Of a stretch of 64,000 nt of DNA, positions 16,025 through 26,699 are shown in pieces; the first letter of the stretch is position 1; each line of letters begins with the position of its first letter. The notes under the pieces are model-generated. The model saw only the letters and a list, made by a program, of their open reading frames with translations, searched no databases and had not been told where the DNA came from. The DNA lies in the NCBI GenBank assembly GCA_003210285.1, contig QCVS01000002.1, forward strand, positions 62,001 to 126,000, read 5' to 3'. The stretch comes from Prochlorococcus sp. AG-686-J21. Lineage in GTDB: Bacteria > Cyanobacteriota > Cyanobacteriia > PCC-6307 > Cyanobiaceae. The position numbers were made by a program, and so were the translations under genes.

Positions 16025-17305
16025 ATGACTCAGATAAAAAGAAAAATTCACGTAATAGGAATTAATTCTTTTGAATTTAAAGATCTCCCTTTGAAATTAC
16101 AAAAATTATTTATAAAAACAGAAAATATTGCAGTTCCAGATTCCTATTTTGAAGATATTAAATTATGGGGCCTTAGTAATACAAAAAAAGAAAAATTATT
16201 TTTCGCTAGCAGAAGTGACAATAAACTAATTAATTGGCTTAAATCTCAAGAATCCGACGTAATTTTATTTTCTAGAGGTGATCCTCTTTGGTTTGGTATT
16301 GGAAGAATACTTCTAGAAAACTTTTCAAAAGAAGAATTAAGTTTTTATCCATCAAATACATGTGCTCAACTTGCATTTAGTAAACTAAAAATATCTTGGC
16401 AAGAAGCTATATATGTAAGTATTCATGGAAGAGATTCAACTAAATTGATTGAGGCCCTAAAATTAAAGCCCTCAAGTTTAGCGATCATTACTGATTCAAA
16501 TAACAATGGGTTAGAAATAATTCAAAATAATTTATTAGAGTTGAATCTAGAGAATTTTTACGACTTTTGGATTTGTGAGGAAATAGGTTTTAAAAATGAA
16601 AAAATCAGAAAATTTAACCTGAAAGAAAAATTACCATCTGATAGTTCTAATTTAAATATTGCTGTTCTATTAAAAAGAGAAAAAGATACACAAGGAGAAG
16701 TACTTCCTTTATTTGGATTAAAAGATGATAGTTTTAAAACTTTTGAAGACAGACCAAATTTATTAACCAAAAGGGAAGTTCGAATTCAAATATTAGCTGA
16801 TTTAGAGTTACCTGAAAATGGCACAATTTGGGATATAGGAGCAGGTTGCGGTTCCATTGGTTTAGAAGCATTAAAATTAAGGCCTAATTTAAAATTATTT
16901 TGTATTGATAAAAGGATTGGTTCAAAAGAATTAATATCAGAAAACGCAAGAAGGTTAGGAGTTACCCCTAAAGATATTCTTGAAGAAGATATAAATAATT
17001 TATTTAATTCCAATAATATTAACTCTCTAAAAAAAGCTAAGAGAATAATTATTGGTGGCTGTGATAAAAAGACTAAGGTTCGAATTATTAATGAATTATC
17101 TAAAGATATGAATTGTGGAGATATTATATCTATTCCTGTAATTGATATTCAAACTATTAAAGATCTAAGGGAGACCTTTAAAGAAAATAATTTCGAAGTA
17201 AATTTAAATCTTATACAGACTTATAAAAGTTTAAGTATTTCAGAAGGCATAAGAATTGATCCAAATAATCCTGTATTTTTGCTTAAAGGAAGAAAACTAA
17301 CTTAA
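16025..17305 (+). CDS. cobL: Precorrin-6Y C5,15-methyltransferase (CobL / CbiE-CbiT fusion)
   Basis: Methylates C5 and C15 and decarboxylates the corrin ring in cobalamin synthesis. 426 aa. The N-terminal CbiE domain (~1-200) has FSRGDPLWFGIGRILL. The C-terminal CbiT domain (~235-426) has LTKREVRIQILADLELP and the SAM-binding WDIGAGCGSIGLEAL. Both halves look intact. A second corrin gene, cobD/cbiB, begins at the right end of the window. Prochlorococcus makes pseudocobalamin de novo, consistent with both. Confidence 0.92.
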   Translation: MTQIKRKIHVIGINSFEFKDLPLKLQKLFIKTENIAVPDSYFEDIKLWGLSNTKKEKLFFASRSDNKLINWLKSQESDVILFSRGDPLWFGIGRILLENFSKEELSFYPSNTCAQLAFSKLKISWQEAIYVSIHGRDSTKLIEALKLKPSSLAIITDSNNNGLEIIQNNLLELNLENFYDFWICEEIGFKNEKIRKFNLKEKLPSDSSNLNIAVLLKREKDTQGEVLPLFGLKDDSFKTFEDRPNLLTKREVRIQILADLELPENGTIWDIGAGCGSIGLEALKLRPNLKLFCIDKRIGSKELISENARRLGVTPKDILEEDINNLFNSNNINSLKKAKRIIIGGCDKKTKVRIINELSKDMNCGDIISIPVIDIQTIKDLRETFKENNFEVNLNLIQTYKSLSISEGIRIDPNNPVFLLKGRKLT

Positions 17306-17312
17306 CTTAATA

Positions 17313-18221
17313 TTATTTATTAGGTTTACCAACATGAGGCAAACCCCAACCTAATTTATTTCTCAATACCTGAAAAAACTCATGATCCTCGAGCCTTATA
17401 AACTTAACCGAGTGTTTACTTTTTCTAATAAGAACCCTATCTTCAGGCCAAACATAACAACCTGCATTTCCATCAACCACCATAACTAACCTTTCAGGTG
17501 TAGCAGGGAAAACAGTAACTGGTTCCGAATCATTAAAAACCAAAGCCCTAGAAGCTAATGAATGAGGAGCGATTGGAGTTAATTGAACCACTGGACAATC
17601 GGGTGTAATGACTGGACCCCCGGCGCTTAAAGAATAAGCTGTTGAGCCAGTTGGAGTAGAAAGGATGACCCCATCAGCAGATATATCGACTGGAGCATGT
17701 CTACCAATGGAGATTTCAAAATGACACATACTCGTCAAGGGTTCTCTATGAAGGGCCATTTCGTTCAAACAAAGAGATTCCCATCTTCTTTGCTCATTTC
17801 TCATAACGCTAATAATTAAACTTTTTCTTTCTTCTATATCCCAATTACCGATAATAAGTTTATCAATTGCTTCCTCTAGATTCGTAAGATATGCTTCTGC
17901 AAGAAAACCTAAATGCCCAGTATTTATTGTAAGGATTGGAATTTTTGCAGGAGCTGTCTGTCTCGCAGCAGAAAGGACTGTTCCATCTCCACCAAGAACG
18001 ATTGCAAACTCCATAGAGGAATCGAACCCTTCTGGCACACAATTCGAATATCCTAATGGACGCACGTGCTGATCAGGATTGGCAAAGCCAACCATACCTC
18101 CAGAACTACTTACTCTTACAACTTCATAATTGGATTTTTCCAATTTTTTTTGAACAGAAATTGCAGTTTGAACTGCTAGTTCTTTACCATCATTGACGAT
18201 TAGTCCAGCTTTACGTACCAA
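17313..18221 (-). CDS. nadK: NAD kinase
   Basis: Phosphorylates NAD to NADP. 302 aa with the diagnostic [14 protein letters not shown], the [10 protein letters not shown] motif, the substrate loop [23 protein letters not shown] and [10 protein letters not shown]. Cyanobacteria often have two NAD kinases; which one this is cannot be told. It is convergent with cobL, with 7 nt between stops. Confidence 0.94.
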   Translation of the reverse strand: MVRKAGLIVNDGKELAVQTAISVQKKLEKSNYEVVRVSSSGGMVGFANPDQHVRPLGYSNCVPEGFDSSMEFAIVLGGDGTVLSAARQTAPAKIPILTINTGHLGFLAEAYLTNLEEAIDKLIIGNWDIEERKSLIISVMRNEQRRWESLCLNEMALHREPLTSMCHFEISIGRHAPVDISADGVILSTPTGSTAYSLSAGGPVITPDCPVVQLTPIAPHSLASRALVFNDSEPVTVFPATPERLVMVVDGNAGCYVWPEDRVLIRKSKHSVKFIRLEDHEFFQVLRNKLGWGLPHVGKPNK

Positions 18222-18292
18222 TCGATAAATTTAAAACTACGTATATTTTAAACTAAATTGATTAAGAAACCTAATTTAAAATACTAATAATA

Positions 18293-19300
18293 TTAAAACT
18301 GTTTTAAGAATCTTAGATCATTAGTGTAAAACCTTCTTATATCATCAATCTGATGTCTCACCATACAAAATCTCTCTACACCTAATCCAGCTGCAAATCC
18401 AGTCCATTTCTCAGAATCAATTCCTAATTTTTCAAGAACCTTTGGATCTACCATTCCACAACCCATTACTTCTAACCATTTACCTTTCCATTGAACATCA
18501 ACTTCTGCAGAAGGTTCAGTAAAAGGGAAATAACTAGCTCTAAATCTTACAGGAATATCTCCAAAAAAAGTTTTTAAAAAAGTAAGCACAGTTCCTCTTA
18601 AATGACTAAAGTTAATATCTTGATCGATACATAAAACCTCTACTTGATTAAAAACAGGAGAGTGAGTAGCGTCTACAGCGTCTCTTCTGTAAACTCTTCC
18701 TGGGGCAATAATTCTTACTGGAGGTGGATTATTTTCAAGATATCTAATCTGCACGGGTGATGTATGAGTTCTTAGTAGACGATTTTCATCTAAATAAAAT
18801 GTATCCTGCATATCTCGAGCTGGATGATTTTTAGGTATGTTAAGTGACTCAAAATTATAAAAATCACTCTCTATCTCAGGGCCATTCTCTACTGAGTATC
18901 CTAATCCGCAAAAAATATCTATGATCTCATCTTGAGTTGAAATTAAGGGGTGCTTATTACCAGGTAGGGTTCCTGTGGAGGGAATTGTAACATCAATTTT
19001 TTCATCTTCGATCTGTTTATCAATAGCTTCACTAATAAGTTGATTTTTTCTTTTAGTTATTAAATCTTGCAAGTTTATCTTTATCAAGTTTGCCTTTTGT
19101 CCAATAATTGGTCTATCAACAGAAGATAATTTGCCCATAGTTTTCAATATTATTGATAATTCTCCTTTTTTCCCTAATAAAGAGACTCTTAATTGATCCA
19201 ATTCAGAATCACTATTCGCATTTTTTATATTTTCATTCGCTAAGAGAGAGAGATTATTTAGTTTACCCTCAATTTGGCTTAATGATTCAATTTGACTCAC
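18293..19300 (-). CDS. pheS: Phenylalanyl-tRNA synthetase alpha subunit
   Basis: Class II synthetase catalytic subunit. 335 aa: an N-terminal coiled coil (~1-95), motif 2 region [10 protein letters not shown] and [23 protein letters not shown], and motif 3 [18 protein letters not shown]. Full length. pheT is not in the window. Divergent from surE. Confidence 0.95.
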   Translation of the reverse strand: MSQIESLSQIEGKLNNLSLLANENIKNANSDSELDQLRVSLLGKKGELSIILKTMGKLSSVDRPIIGQKANLIKINLQDLITKRKNQLISEAIDKQIEDEKIDVTIPSTGTLPGNKHPLISTQDEIIDIFCGLGYSVENGPEIESDFYNFESLNIPKNHPARDMQDTFYLDENRLLRTHTSPVQIRYLENNPPPVRIIAPGRVYRRDAVDATHSPVFNQVEVLCIDQDINFSHLRGTVLTFLKTFFGDIPVRFRASYFPFTEPSAEVDVQWKGKWLEVMGCGMVDPKVLEKLGIDSEKWTGFAAGLGVERFCMVRHQIDDIRRFYTNDLRFLKQF

Positions 19301-19367
19301 TGATATAGTAAAAATAGATATAGTTTTATCTTACTTAAATATTGTCCATAATAAAATGTATTGATTA

Positions 19368-20177
19368 ATGGAATCATTAAATATTTTAATAAGTAATGAC
19401 GATGGGGTTTTTGCTGAGGGAATAAGAGCTTTAGCCAAATCCGCATTAAAAAAAGGGCATAAAGTAACAGTAGTTTGTCCGGACCAAGAAAGATCGGCGA
19501 CTGGTCATGGCCTCACTTTGCAGTCACCTTTGAGAGTTGAAAGAGCAGATGAATTATTTGATAAAGGTATTAAAGCTTGGGGTTGTTCAGGGACCCCTGC
19601 TGATTGCGTTAAACTTGCACTATCAGAATTATTAGATAAAAAACCTGACTTAGTTCTTTCTGGAATAAATCATGGTCCAAATTTAGGAACAGACATTTTT
19701 TGTTCTGGAACAGTAGCTGCAGCTATGGAAGGTACTTTAGAAAATGTTCCATCAATGGCAATAAGTGTTGCGAGTTTCAAATGGAAAAATTTTGAATTTG
19801 CTAGTGAAATTGCAATGAATATTGCTGAACAAGCAATAAAGGATAGTTGGCCAAAGTCTCTCCTTTTGAACTTGAACATTCCCCCTTGTGAAAGAAATAA
19901 AATAAAGGAATTATCATGGACAAGATTATCAATCCGAAAATATAAAAACCAATTTTCTAAAAGGGAAGATCCAAGAGGCGATGATTATTATTGGTTAGCA
20001 GGTGAGGCTGTTTTAGATCTTAAATCAAAAGGTGATGGCCCCAAGAATTGGCCTAGTGATGTCTCTCAAATACAAGAAAATAAAATTTCTCTTACACCAG
20101 TAGAACCAGACTTGTTTTGGAGAGGAAGTTTAGACGTTTTGCCAAAAATCAATACTTCATTTATAAATGCTTCTTAG
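19368..20177 (+). CDS. surE: 5'-nucleotidase SurE
   Basis: Metal-dependent nucleoside-monophosphate phosphatase. 269 aa with N-terminal [15 protein letters not shown] (the Asp-Asp metal site), the catalytic [13 protein letters not shown] loop, and [25 protein letters not shown]. The last 21 nt overlap the convergent DUF3611 gene. Confidence 0.94.
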   Translation: MESLNILISNDDGVFAEGIRALAKSALKKGHKVTVVCPDQERSATGHGLTLQSPLRVERADELFDKGIKAWGCSGTPADCVKLALSELLDKKPDLVLSGINHGPNLGTDIFCSGTVAAAMEGTLENVPSMAISVASFKWKNFEFASEIAMNIAEQAIKDSWPKSLLLNLNIPPCERNKIKELSWTRLSIRKYKNQFSKREDPRGDDYYWLAGEAVLDLKSKGDGPKNWPSDVSQIQENKISLTPVEPDLFWRGSLDVLPKINTSFINAS

Positions 20178-20690
20178 CAACCATAAAGAGAAGCAAAGTC
20201 CAAAGAAATGAGCGGCGATAACTTGTGTATTACTTAGTACTGATAAAATCTCAAGACCAGTAATAGGAATATCAGATGACGCCGTAATAAGTTGACCAGT
20301 TGTTTGAGAGGAAGCCTGTATAAAAAGTGCGCCCATAAGTGCTTGATATCCAATTAAGCCAAACAAAATTCCTAACAAATCATTTATTAAGCCTCTTTTT
20401 ATTAATTTGCTTGTTTGCCCTCTAGAGGGTCTAGCATTACTTGCAATTGCTCTGCCAGTTCTGACTATTAACCAACCTTGCCACAAACTAAAAAGTAGTA
20501 AAATCAGAGAAATTGTTGTTAGTGATAGACCCGGAGTCAAACTCAGTTGTCCTTCGCTTTTATTTACAACATTTGAAAAAAGCAAAACAGCTGTTACTAC
20601 AACACCTAAAATGGATTGAATCCAAAAGCGTATCCACCCAATGCGCCGCATTCCAAATGAAAGCGACTGAAAATCAATTTTGTCAGGCAT
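20157..20690 (-). CDS. DUF3611 family membrane protein
   Basis: 177 aa with about four predicted membrane segments: [58 protein letters not shown] and the C-terminal [16 protein letters not shown]. It matches the cyanobacterial and chloroplast DUF3611 proteins, whose function is unknown. The N-terminal [15 protein letters not shown] is typical. Convergent overlap with surE. Confidence 0.75.
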   Translation of the reverse strand: MPDKIDFQSLSFGMRRIGWIRFWIQSILGVVVTAVLLFSNVVNKSEGQLSLTPGLSLTTISLILLLFSLWQGWLIVRTGRAIASNARPSRGQTSKLIKRGLINDLLGILFGLIGYQALMGALFIQASSQTTGQLITASSDIPITGLEILSVLSNTQVIAAHFFGLCFSLWLLRSIYK

Positions 20691-20757
20691 TCATTTGATT
20701 GAATAACTATGATCTATTCAAATTTGCCATCAAAATCATAAAATTGCACGTTATCTT

Positions 20758-21681
20758 GTGATCTCTTTAATATCACCATCTGAAGTTAAGAAGCCTACCT
20801 CAATCGCTATTGGTAGTTTTGATGGTCTGCACGCGGGTCATAGAAAATTAATAGAAAGTGTTGTCAAAGAAAATGATTACACACCTACAATCGCAAGCTT
20901 TTGGCCACATCCAAGAGAAGTATTATACGGGGAAACTCGTCTTAGACTTGATCTACCAGAGGAAAAGCTCCCTATCCTTGAAGATCTTGGCATAGAACAA
21001 TTGGTTCTAATTCCCTTTGATAAGAATCTTTCTAAATTAAGTGCTGAGAACTTTATTAAAAATATTTTGATCAATCAATTACAAGCAAAAAGTATTTCAG
21101 TAGGGGCTAATTTTAGATTTGGCTTTAAAAGAAGTGGAGATATTAATACAATTAAACTTGCCACTAAAGATTTGGATATAAAACTAAAAATCATTTCAAT
21201 TTTAGAGGATAAGGAAGGAAGAATTAGCAGCAGCAGAGTAAGAGATTTATTACAAAAAAGTGATTTAAAGAATGCTTTTAAAATTCTTAATAGGCCATAC
21301 AGTTTTAAAGGAAAAGTAGTTGAAGGAAAAGGTATTGGAAAGAGCCTAGGATTTCCTACAGCAAATCTTGAAATAGATGGAAGAAAATTTTTACCTGGTG
21401 AAGGAGTCTATGCAGCATGGTCTACGATAAATAATTCTTCCAATAAAATTGCCTCTGTTATGAATCTTGGTTCTCAGCCAACTATTGATCCTCTCTTGCC
21501 ATCTGCTGTTGAAGTTCATTTAATTAATAAAAATATCAACCTATATGGGCAGAATTTATCAGTAGAACCTATTGAGAAGCTAAGATCTCAAATCAAGTTT
21601 CAAAATATTGATCAACTCTCTAATCAAATTACAAAAGACAGAGAAAATGCATTAAAAATTCTTTGTAAGCATTATAAATAA
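20758..21681 (+). CDS. ribF: Bifunctional riboflavin kinase / FMN adenylyltransferase
   Basis: Makes FMN and FAD. 307 aa; the GTG start is set by position 20758. The N-terminal adenylyltransferase has IGSFDGLHAGHRKL and SVGANFRFGFKRSGD with ISSSRVRDLL. The C-terminal kinase (~185-300) has GKGIGKSLGFPTANLE and GVYAAWSTI. It is followed after 8 nt by thiE, forming a cofactor operon ribF-thiE-thiS. Confidence 0.94.
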   Translation: MISLISPSEVKKPTSIAIGSFDGLHAGHRKLIESVVKENDYTPTIASFWPHPREVLYGETRLRLDLPEEKLPILEDLGIEQLVLIPFDKNLSKLSAENFIKNILINQLQAKSISVGANFRFGFKRSGDINTIKLATKDLDIKLKIISILEDKEGRISSSRVRDLLQKSDLKNAFKILNRPYSFKGKVVEGKGIGKSLGFPTANLEIDGRKFLPGEGVYAAWSTINNSSNKIASVMNLGSQPTIDPLLPSAVEVHLINKNINLYGQNLSVEPIEKLRSQIKFQNIDQLSNQITKDRENALKILCKHYK

Positions 21682-21689
21682 ATTTCTAT

Positions 21690-22745
21690 ATGAAAAACCC
21701 AAACATAATTCAACCTGAAGATTTACGAATATCTCAAATTATTGATGCTAATCTAGATAGAGCAAGAGAAGGTCTGAGGGTTTTAGAGGACTGGGCCCGA
21801 TTTGGCTTGGGTAATGAAGATTTTGTTATAAGAATAAAAAACTTCCGACAAATATTAGGTAAAAATCATTTAGATATTTATAAATCATCAAGAAACCATA
21901 TTAAAGATCAATGCAAAGGATTATCTCATGTTCAACAAATCAATAGGAATAGTTCCTCCAAAATTATAGGTTCTAATTCTGCAAGGGTTCAAGAAGCTCT
22001 TAGAGTTATTGAAGAATTTTCAAGGGTTCATAATAGTAAACTTTCTAAAATAGCTTCCGAGATTAGATATGAAATTTACACTTTAGAAATTGAACTATTA
22101 AATTTCAATACTCGTAAGAAAGCACAATTAATAATTAGTGAAAACAATTTATATTCGATAACAGACCAAAGAGAAAACTTATTAGAAATAATTGAAAAAA
22201 TATTGTTAGGAGGGGTAAAAATAATTCAGCATAGATTTAAAGAAGGTAATGATAAAGATCATCTCAAAGAGGCAATTGCAATAAATAACTTATGTAAAAA
22301 ATACAATTCTTTGTTTATCGTGAATGACAGATTAGATATAGCATTGGCTTCAAATGCAGATGGTGTTCATCTTGGCCAAGACGATATCGATATAAAAACA
22401 GCAAGAAAATTACTTGGTACCTCAAAAATTATTGGGATTTCAGCCAATAATTTAACTGATATCAATAAAGCTATAAAATATGGATGCGATTACATTGGAG
22501 TTGGGCCAGTTTTTCCAACCTTAACAAAGAAAAACAAAGAACCTCTTGGTCTGGAGAAGATTAAGGCTTTAACAAAAGATATAAATATTCCTTTTTTTGC
22601 TATTGGAGGAATTAATAAATTAAATATTTCTTCTCTAAAAAATAATGGGATTAATAAAGTCGCAATAGTTTCTGGGCTGCTAAATTCAGAAGATCCAAAA
22701 GAAGAAGCTATTATTATCTTAAAAGAGTTATTTCATGAAAATTAG
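21690..22745 (+). CDS. thiE: Thiamine-phosphate synthase, cyanobacterial two-domain form
   Basis: Joins the thiazole and pyrimidine moieties of thiamine. 351 aa: an N-terminal ~130-aa cyanobacterial domain (DANLDRAREGLRVLEDWARF, QEALRVIEEFSR) of unknown role, then the TIM-barrel ThiE with LFIVNDRLDIALASNADGVH, LGQDD and YIGVGPVFPTLTK. The extra domain is normal for cyanobacteria. The last codons overlap thiS by 11 nt. Confidence 0.94.
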   Translation: MKNPNIIQPEDLRISQIIDANLDRAREGLRVLEDWARFGLGNEDFVIRIKNFRQILGKNHLDIYKSSRNHIKDQCKGLSHVQQINRNSSSKIIGSNSARVQEALRVIEEFSRVHNSKLSKIASEIRYEIYTLEIELLNFNTRKKAQLIISENNLYSITDQRENLLEIIEKILLGGVKIIQHRFKEGNDKDHLKEAIAINNLCKKYNSLFIVNDRLDIALASNADGVHLGQDDIDIKTARKLLGTSKIIGISANNLTDINKAIKYGCDYIGVGPVFPTLTKKNKEPLGLEKIKALTKDINIPFFAIGGINKLNISSLKNNGINKVAIVSGLLNSEDPKEEAIIILKELFHEN

Positions 22746-22944
22746 AGTAAACGGTAAAGAAAAAAAAATAGAACTAGAAAATGAAAAAGCTTTACTTTCA
22801 AGTACTTTAGAATTCCTAGGATATAAGCAAAATACTGTTGTAGTTGAAGTAAATGACTTAATTATTAACTCAAAAAAATGGGATAGTGAAATACTTAAAG
22901 AAGGCGATAAGTTAGAAATCGTATCTATTGTTGGAGGCGGATAA
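22735..22944 (+). CDS. thiS: Sulfur-carrier protein ThiS
   Basis: Ubiquitin-like sulfur carrier for the thiazole ring. 69 aa ending in SIVGGG, the C-terminal Gly-Gly that is adenylated and thiocarboxylated. It starts inside the end of thiE (11-nt overlap), indicating coupled synthesis of two thiamine proteins. Confidence 0.93.
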   Translation: MKIRVNGKEKKIELENEKALLSSTLEFLGYKQNTVVVEVNDLIINSKKWDSEILKEGDKLEIVSIVGGG

Positions 22945-23056
22945 TTTACTAAATAGTAGAAATTCGGAAATCTTCATATTTTTTTAACGTTAAGCATGAA
23001 ACAATAACCCAATTTTTATTTTTTTCATTTTATATTCTATTTACTTCAGCTGTAAA

Positions 23057-23224
23057 ATGAAAGAAAGCTCAAACCAAAATTCAAGATCTTTGAAATGGGA
23101 ACCTAATGGTGAATTAGCTCAAAAAGATTTATCCGAATTAATCGAAAGATTAAAAAATGTAGAAGGTGATGATACTTCTTCAGAATTATCAAGATTAGGT
23201 ACCAAATCGAACATAATAAATTAA
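23057..23224 (+). CDS. Small hydrophilic protein, 55 aa
   Basis: Below the ORF-track cutoff. ATG 23057, TAA 23222-23224. The product is polar: N-terminal SLKWEPNGELAQKDLSELIE, then an acidic-Ser linker (EGDDTSSELS). It looks like a conserved small picocyanobacterial protein, but I cannot name a family. Lies between thiS and another small gene on the same strand. Confidence 0.55.
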   Translation: MKESSNQNSRSLKWEPNGELAQKDLSELIERLKNVEGDDTSSELSRLGTKSNIIN

Positions 23225-23290
23225 TTTTGTTACTTAGAGCTTGCTTTTAGAGAAATTTATATCAAATTATAATTACTGTAGATTATATAA

Positions 23291-23425
23291 ATGACCAAAA
23301 GATATCCAGAGTGGGTAAACACGAGTGTTGTTGTGAAGGCTATAAAAATGCGGGAAGAAGGAATACTTTCTAAACAACTAAATTTATGGATAGAGAATTT
23401 ATTAGAAATTGAAAAAAATAATTAA
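23291..23425 (+). CDS. Small hypothetical protein, 44 aa
   Basis: Below the ORF-track cutoff. ATG 23291, TAA 23423-23425, ending 3 nt before the convergent LarB-like gene. The content is coding-like: TKRYPEWVNTSVVVKAIKMR and a helical tail (LNLWIENLLEIEK). No signal or membrane segment. Function unknown. Confidence 0.5.
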   Translation: MTKRYPEWVNTSVVVKAIKMREEGILSKQLNLWIENLLEIEKNN

Positions 23426-23428
23426 CCT

Positions 23429-24085
23429 TTAGGAAATCCTTTTTATAATTCTTAGCGCAGCCATTGCCGCTCCATAACCATTGTCTATATTCATAACCGA
23501 TATCCCAGGAGCGCAACTTGATAACATACTATTTAATGCAGTTTCTCCATTTTTACTAACTCCATAACCTACTGAAACCGGTACAGCTATTATAGGTTGA
23601 GGTAATAAGCCTCCAATGACAGTTGCTAGAGCTCCTTCCATGCCCGCACAAACTATAAGAACATCAAATTTATTAATTTCCTCTAATTCACGAAATAAAC
23701 GATGAAGTCCTGCTACTCCTACATCTATAAAAGATTGACAGCGCACTCCATAGATTTCAAGGGATAATTTAGCTTCAAGTGTTACAGCTAAATCACTAGA
23801 ACCTCCTGAGATTATTGCAACTTTTTTTTCAGTAGAGATTTTTTTAATATTCTCCCCAATCCTGAGACAATTTGCTTCTTCATAGAATATTGCATCTTCA
23901 TACATATCTAATAAATGTGTAGCTTTTTCTTTATCAATACGCGTAATAAAAACTACTTCTTTTTTTTCTAAGACTTCTTTAGACACTCTCTTTAATTGTT
24001 CTATACTTTTATCTGCACCCCAAATCGCTTCAATAAGTCCAATTCTTTCTCTTCTCTGAAAGTCAAACCTAATATCTAAATTCAT
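23429..24085 (-). CDS. larB: LarB-like / PurE-related NCAIR mutase family protein
   Basis: 218 aa related to PurE. The pattern IISGGSSDLAVTLEAKLSLEIYG, the GVAGLHRLF segment and VCAGMEGALATVIGGLLPQPIIAVPVSVGYG match LarB, which carboxylates nicotinic acid adenine dinucleotide for the nickel-pincer cofactor. Without larE or larC in view, the cofactor role is unproven. Last gene of the era operon, with a 4-nt overlap with the preceding gene. The gene name is by similarity. Confidence 0.75.
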   Translation of the reverse strand: MNLDIRFDFQRRERIGLIEAIWGADKSIEQLKRVSKEVLEKKEVVFITRIDKEKATHLLDMYEDAIFYEEANCLRIGENIKKISTEKKVAIISGGSSDLAVTLEAKLSLEIYGVRCQSFIDVGVAGLHRLFRELEEINKFDVLIVCAGMEGALATVIGGLLPQPIIAVPVSVGYGVSKNGETALNSMLSSCAPGISVMNIDNGYGAAMAALRIIKRIS

Positions 24086-24528
24086 CCTTGTTTAACTAAC
24101 TCTCCTTCATAAATTAATTCAAAAGGATTAACATTTGTATTCAAAGATGTTTTAACGTTTTCTTCAAATTTTTCTTGCACCTCATTTACTTCGTTCATTG
24201 ATATACTTTTCCATAGTTTTTTATTTTCCCAATTTACCAATATTAAAGCTTCTTCTTTTTCTTTATCCCAAAATATTTGTCTACCCAAAAAACCATCTTG
24301 AATAGATAACCAAGGCTCCCAAACTTCTTTTTCAGCCTGAAGCCATATTTTTTTAAACTCAGAAGGAATCTTAAGTCTTAATTCTTCTGTAACAAGTCCA
24401 GTTTGATAAGTATCCATGGAGAGAGCATTAAGGATTGGAGAATTGATTTGAAAAAGAAAAATGAATAGACAAATAAATAAAAAAGAAAGGGTTTTTATTT
24501 TCTCTTTAACTTTAAAGTTTATTTTCAT
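24082..24528 (-). CDS. TIGR03792-like protein with N-terminal membrane anchor
   Basis: 148 aa. A hydrophobic N-terminus ([20 protein letters not shown]) gives a signal or anchor. The rest ([44 protein letters not shown]) resembles the cyanobacterial TIGR03792 family, with a ferredoxin-like monooxygenase-type fold. Function unknown. It overlaps both neighbours by 4 nt, so it is firmly in the era / trmD-ispF / larB operon. Confidence 0.6.
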   Translation of the reverse strand: MKINFKVKEKIKTLSFLFICLFIFLFQINSPILNALSMDTYQTGLVTEELRLKIPSEFKKIWLQAEKEVWEPWLSIQDGFLGRQIFWDKEKEEALILVNWENKKLWKSISMNEVNEVQEKFEENVKTSLNTNVNPFELIYEGELVKQG

Positions 24529-25748
24529 TCTTTTTTCTCAAGCAAAACAACAGAGTGACAACTTATTCCTTCCTCTCTACCCTCAGGTCCCAATTTCTCA
24601 TTTGTGGTAGCCTTTATTCCTATAAAACTATCTTCGATTTGCAAGATCTCAGCAATATTATTCTTCATTAGTTCTACAAAGGGTTTAATTTTTGGTCTTT
24701 CAGCCACAATAACACTATCAATATTATTCACTTCCCAACCTTGATTTCTAATTAATTCAATAACTTTAGATAACAAAAATAAACTATCTACATTTTTCCA
24801 TTTCTGATCAGATGGAGGGAAATATTTTCCGATATCACCAAGAGATAGAGCTCCTAATAATGCATCCATTATTGAGTGGCTAAGAACGTCAGCGTCGCTA
24901 TGACCATCCAGACCTAAATTATCAGGATGTTGCAATTTAACTCCTCCTATTATTAAGTTTCTGCCCTCCACCAATCTATGAATATCATATCCATTACCTA
25001 TTCGGAATTTCATTATTTCATTTGAGTCTCTATTTATTCTCTTACTTTTTGGTAATTTTTTATAGTCATCATTCGAAATCAAGTCATTTCTTCTATCCAA
25101 GGTCCTTTCTAACATTTTTTGCTTACGCCATAATTTAATCTCTTCATGATTACCACTAACCAGAATATCTGGGACCCTCATCTCTCTAAAAATTAGAGGT
25201 CTAGTGTAATGAGGATATTCTAATAAAGAAGAATTATGACTCTCATCTATTAACGATCCTGGATCTCCTAAGGTTCCTGGTAATAATCTTGTTAAGCCAT
25301 TTATTATAGATATAGAGGGAATTTCGCCACCTGAAAGTACATAATCACCTATAGAAACCTCTTCATCAGCTAAGCATCTAACTCTTTCATCAAAACCTTC
25401 GTATTGCCCGCAGATAATTATCAATTGATCTAAAGAAGACCATCTTAAAAGATCCTGCTGCTTTAAAACTTGGCCTTGTGGAGTCATTAATAGAGTTTTA
25501 CTGTTTTGTAATTTATCTATTGAATCATGAGCCTTATAGATCGGTTCTGGTTTTAAAACCATCCCTGAACCTCCCCCGTAAGGCTTATCATCTACTTGCC
25601 TATAATTACCTTCTCCGTATTCTCTTAAATCATGCAAGTTGACATTAATCAGATTTTTATCTAAAGCTCTTGTTATGACACCTAAATTATTTATTGATTC
25701 AAAAGCTTTGGGAAACAAAGTAATCACATCAAAATTGAATTGAGTCAT
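24525..25748 (-). CDS. trmD-ispF: Fusion of tRNA (guanine-N1)-methyltransferase and MECDP synthase
   Basis: One uninterrupted 407-aa frame. Residues ~1-235 are TrmD ([19 protein letters not shown], the knot region [14 protein letters not shown]), which makes m1G37 in tRNA. From ~247 the frame reads as a full IspF ([43 protein letters not shown]), the MEP-pathway cyclase with its zinc ligands. The internal Met at the IspF start could also yield a separate IspF. It begins directly after the era stop codon. Confidence 0.93.
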   Translation of the reverse strand: MTQFNFDVITLFPKAFESINNLGVITRALDKNLINVNLHDLREYGEGNYRQVDDKPYGGGSGMVLKPEPIYKAHDSIDKLQNSKTLLMTPQGQVLKQQDLLRWSSLDQLIIICGQYEGFDERVRCLADEEVSIGDYVLSGGEIPSISIINGLTRLLPGTLGDPGSLIDESHNSSLLEYPHYTRPLIFREMRVPDILVSGNHEEIKLWRKQKMLERTLDRRNDLISNDDYKKLPKSKRINRDSNEIMKFRIGNGYDIHRLVEGRNLIIGGVKLQHPDNLGLDGHSDADVLSHSIMDALLGALSLGDIGKYFPPSDQKWKNVDSLFLLSKVIELIRNQGWEVNNIDSVIVAERPKIKPFVELMKNNIAEILQIEDSFIGIKATTNEKLGPEGREEGISCHSVVLLEKKE

Positions 25749-26660
25749 TTAATAATCCACCTCATAACCAAACTCCATTAATTTTGATTCTTTTTTTCTC
25801 CAATTTGGAACAACTTTTACAAACAACTCCAAGTGAACTGGACCATTTATTAACTTCTTCATATTTAATCTTGCAGTCTGACCGATAATCTTTAACATAG
25901 AACCTTTTTTACCAATAAGAATTCCCTTTTGACTTGTTCTCTCAACAATAATTGTAGCCAAAATAGCCGTAAAGTTTTTACCCTTATCTCTTTTAATTTC
26001 CTTAATTTTTTCTATGTTTACTGCAACACTATGGGGGACTTCTTCCCTTGTATTGATTAATACTTGCTCTCTTACTAAATCCGCTAATAAATTATCTAAA
26101 GGTTGATCGCATATTGTATCTTCCTCGTAGAGCATTGGTCCTATTGGGAGAAAATTTAAAATTATATCAATCAATTCAGAGCACCCGTCTCCTTCAGATG
26201 CACTTATAATATGAAATTTTTTATTAGTTCCAAAAACTTTTCTATATTGATCTAATCTTAGACTTTTGAATTCCTTATTCACTAAATCCCATTTATTCAA
26301 TGCAACAATAAATTCAGTTTTGTTGGCAACTAAAAAATCTTTTATGTATTCATCACCTCTCCCAGGTTCAACACTTGAATCAAGAACTAAAACAACCATA
26401 TCTACTCCATTTATTGCTGATTTAGCATTTTTCACAAGTATTTCGCCTAAAAGATGATGAGGTTTATGAACTCCAGGAGTATCTACAAAAATTATTTGCC
26501 CAAATTTTGTAGTAAGTATTCCTTTTAATTTATTTCTAGTAGTCTGAGCAACAGGAGAAGTAATTGTTATTTTCTCTCCAATTAACTTATTTATTAAAGT
26601 AGATTTCCCTACATTTGGCCTTCCTAGTAAAGTTACGAAACCAGATTTATAATTAGTCAA
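25749..26660 (-). CDS. era: GTPase Era
   Basis: Assembly GTPase of the small ribosomal subunit. 303 aa: G1 GRPNVGKST, G3 VDTPGVHKP, G4 NKWD, then a C-terminal KH domain with IGKKGSMLKIIG. Normal length. It heads the minus-strand operon and is divergent from the hypothetical gene at 26700 across 39 bp. Confidence 0.95.
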   Translation of the reverse strand: MTNYKSGFVTLLGRPNVGKSTLINKLIGEKITITSPVAQTTRNKLKGILTTKFGQIIFVDTPGVHKPHHLLGEILVKNAKSAINGVDMVVLVLDSSVEPGRGDEYIKDFLVANKTEFIVALNKWDLVNKEFKSLRLDQYRKVFGTNKKFHIISASEGDGCSELIDIILNFLPIGPMLYEEDTICDQPLDNLLADLVREQVLINTREEVPHSVAVNIEKIKEIKRDKGKNFTAILATIIVERTSQKGILIGKKGSMLKIIGQTARLNMKKLINGPVHLELFVKVVPNWRKKESKLMEFGYEVDY

Positions 26661-26699
26661 AAGTCTTTTAAAATATCCATAATAAAATTCTGATCAAAA

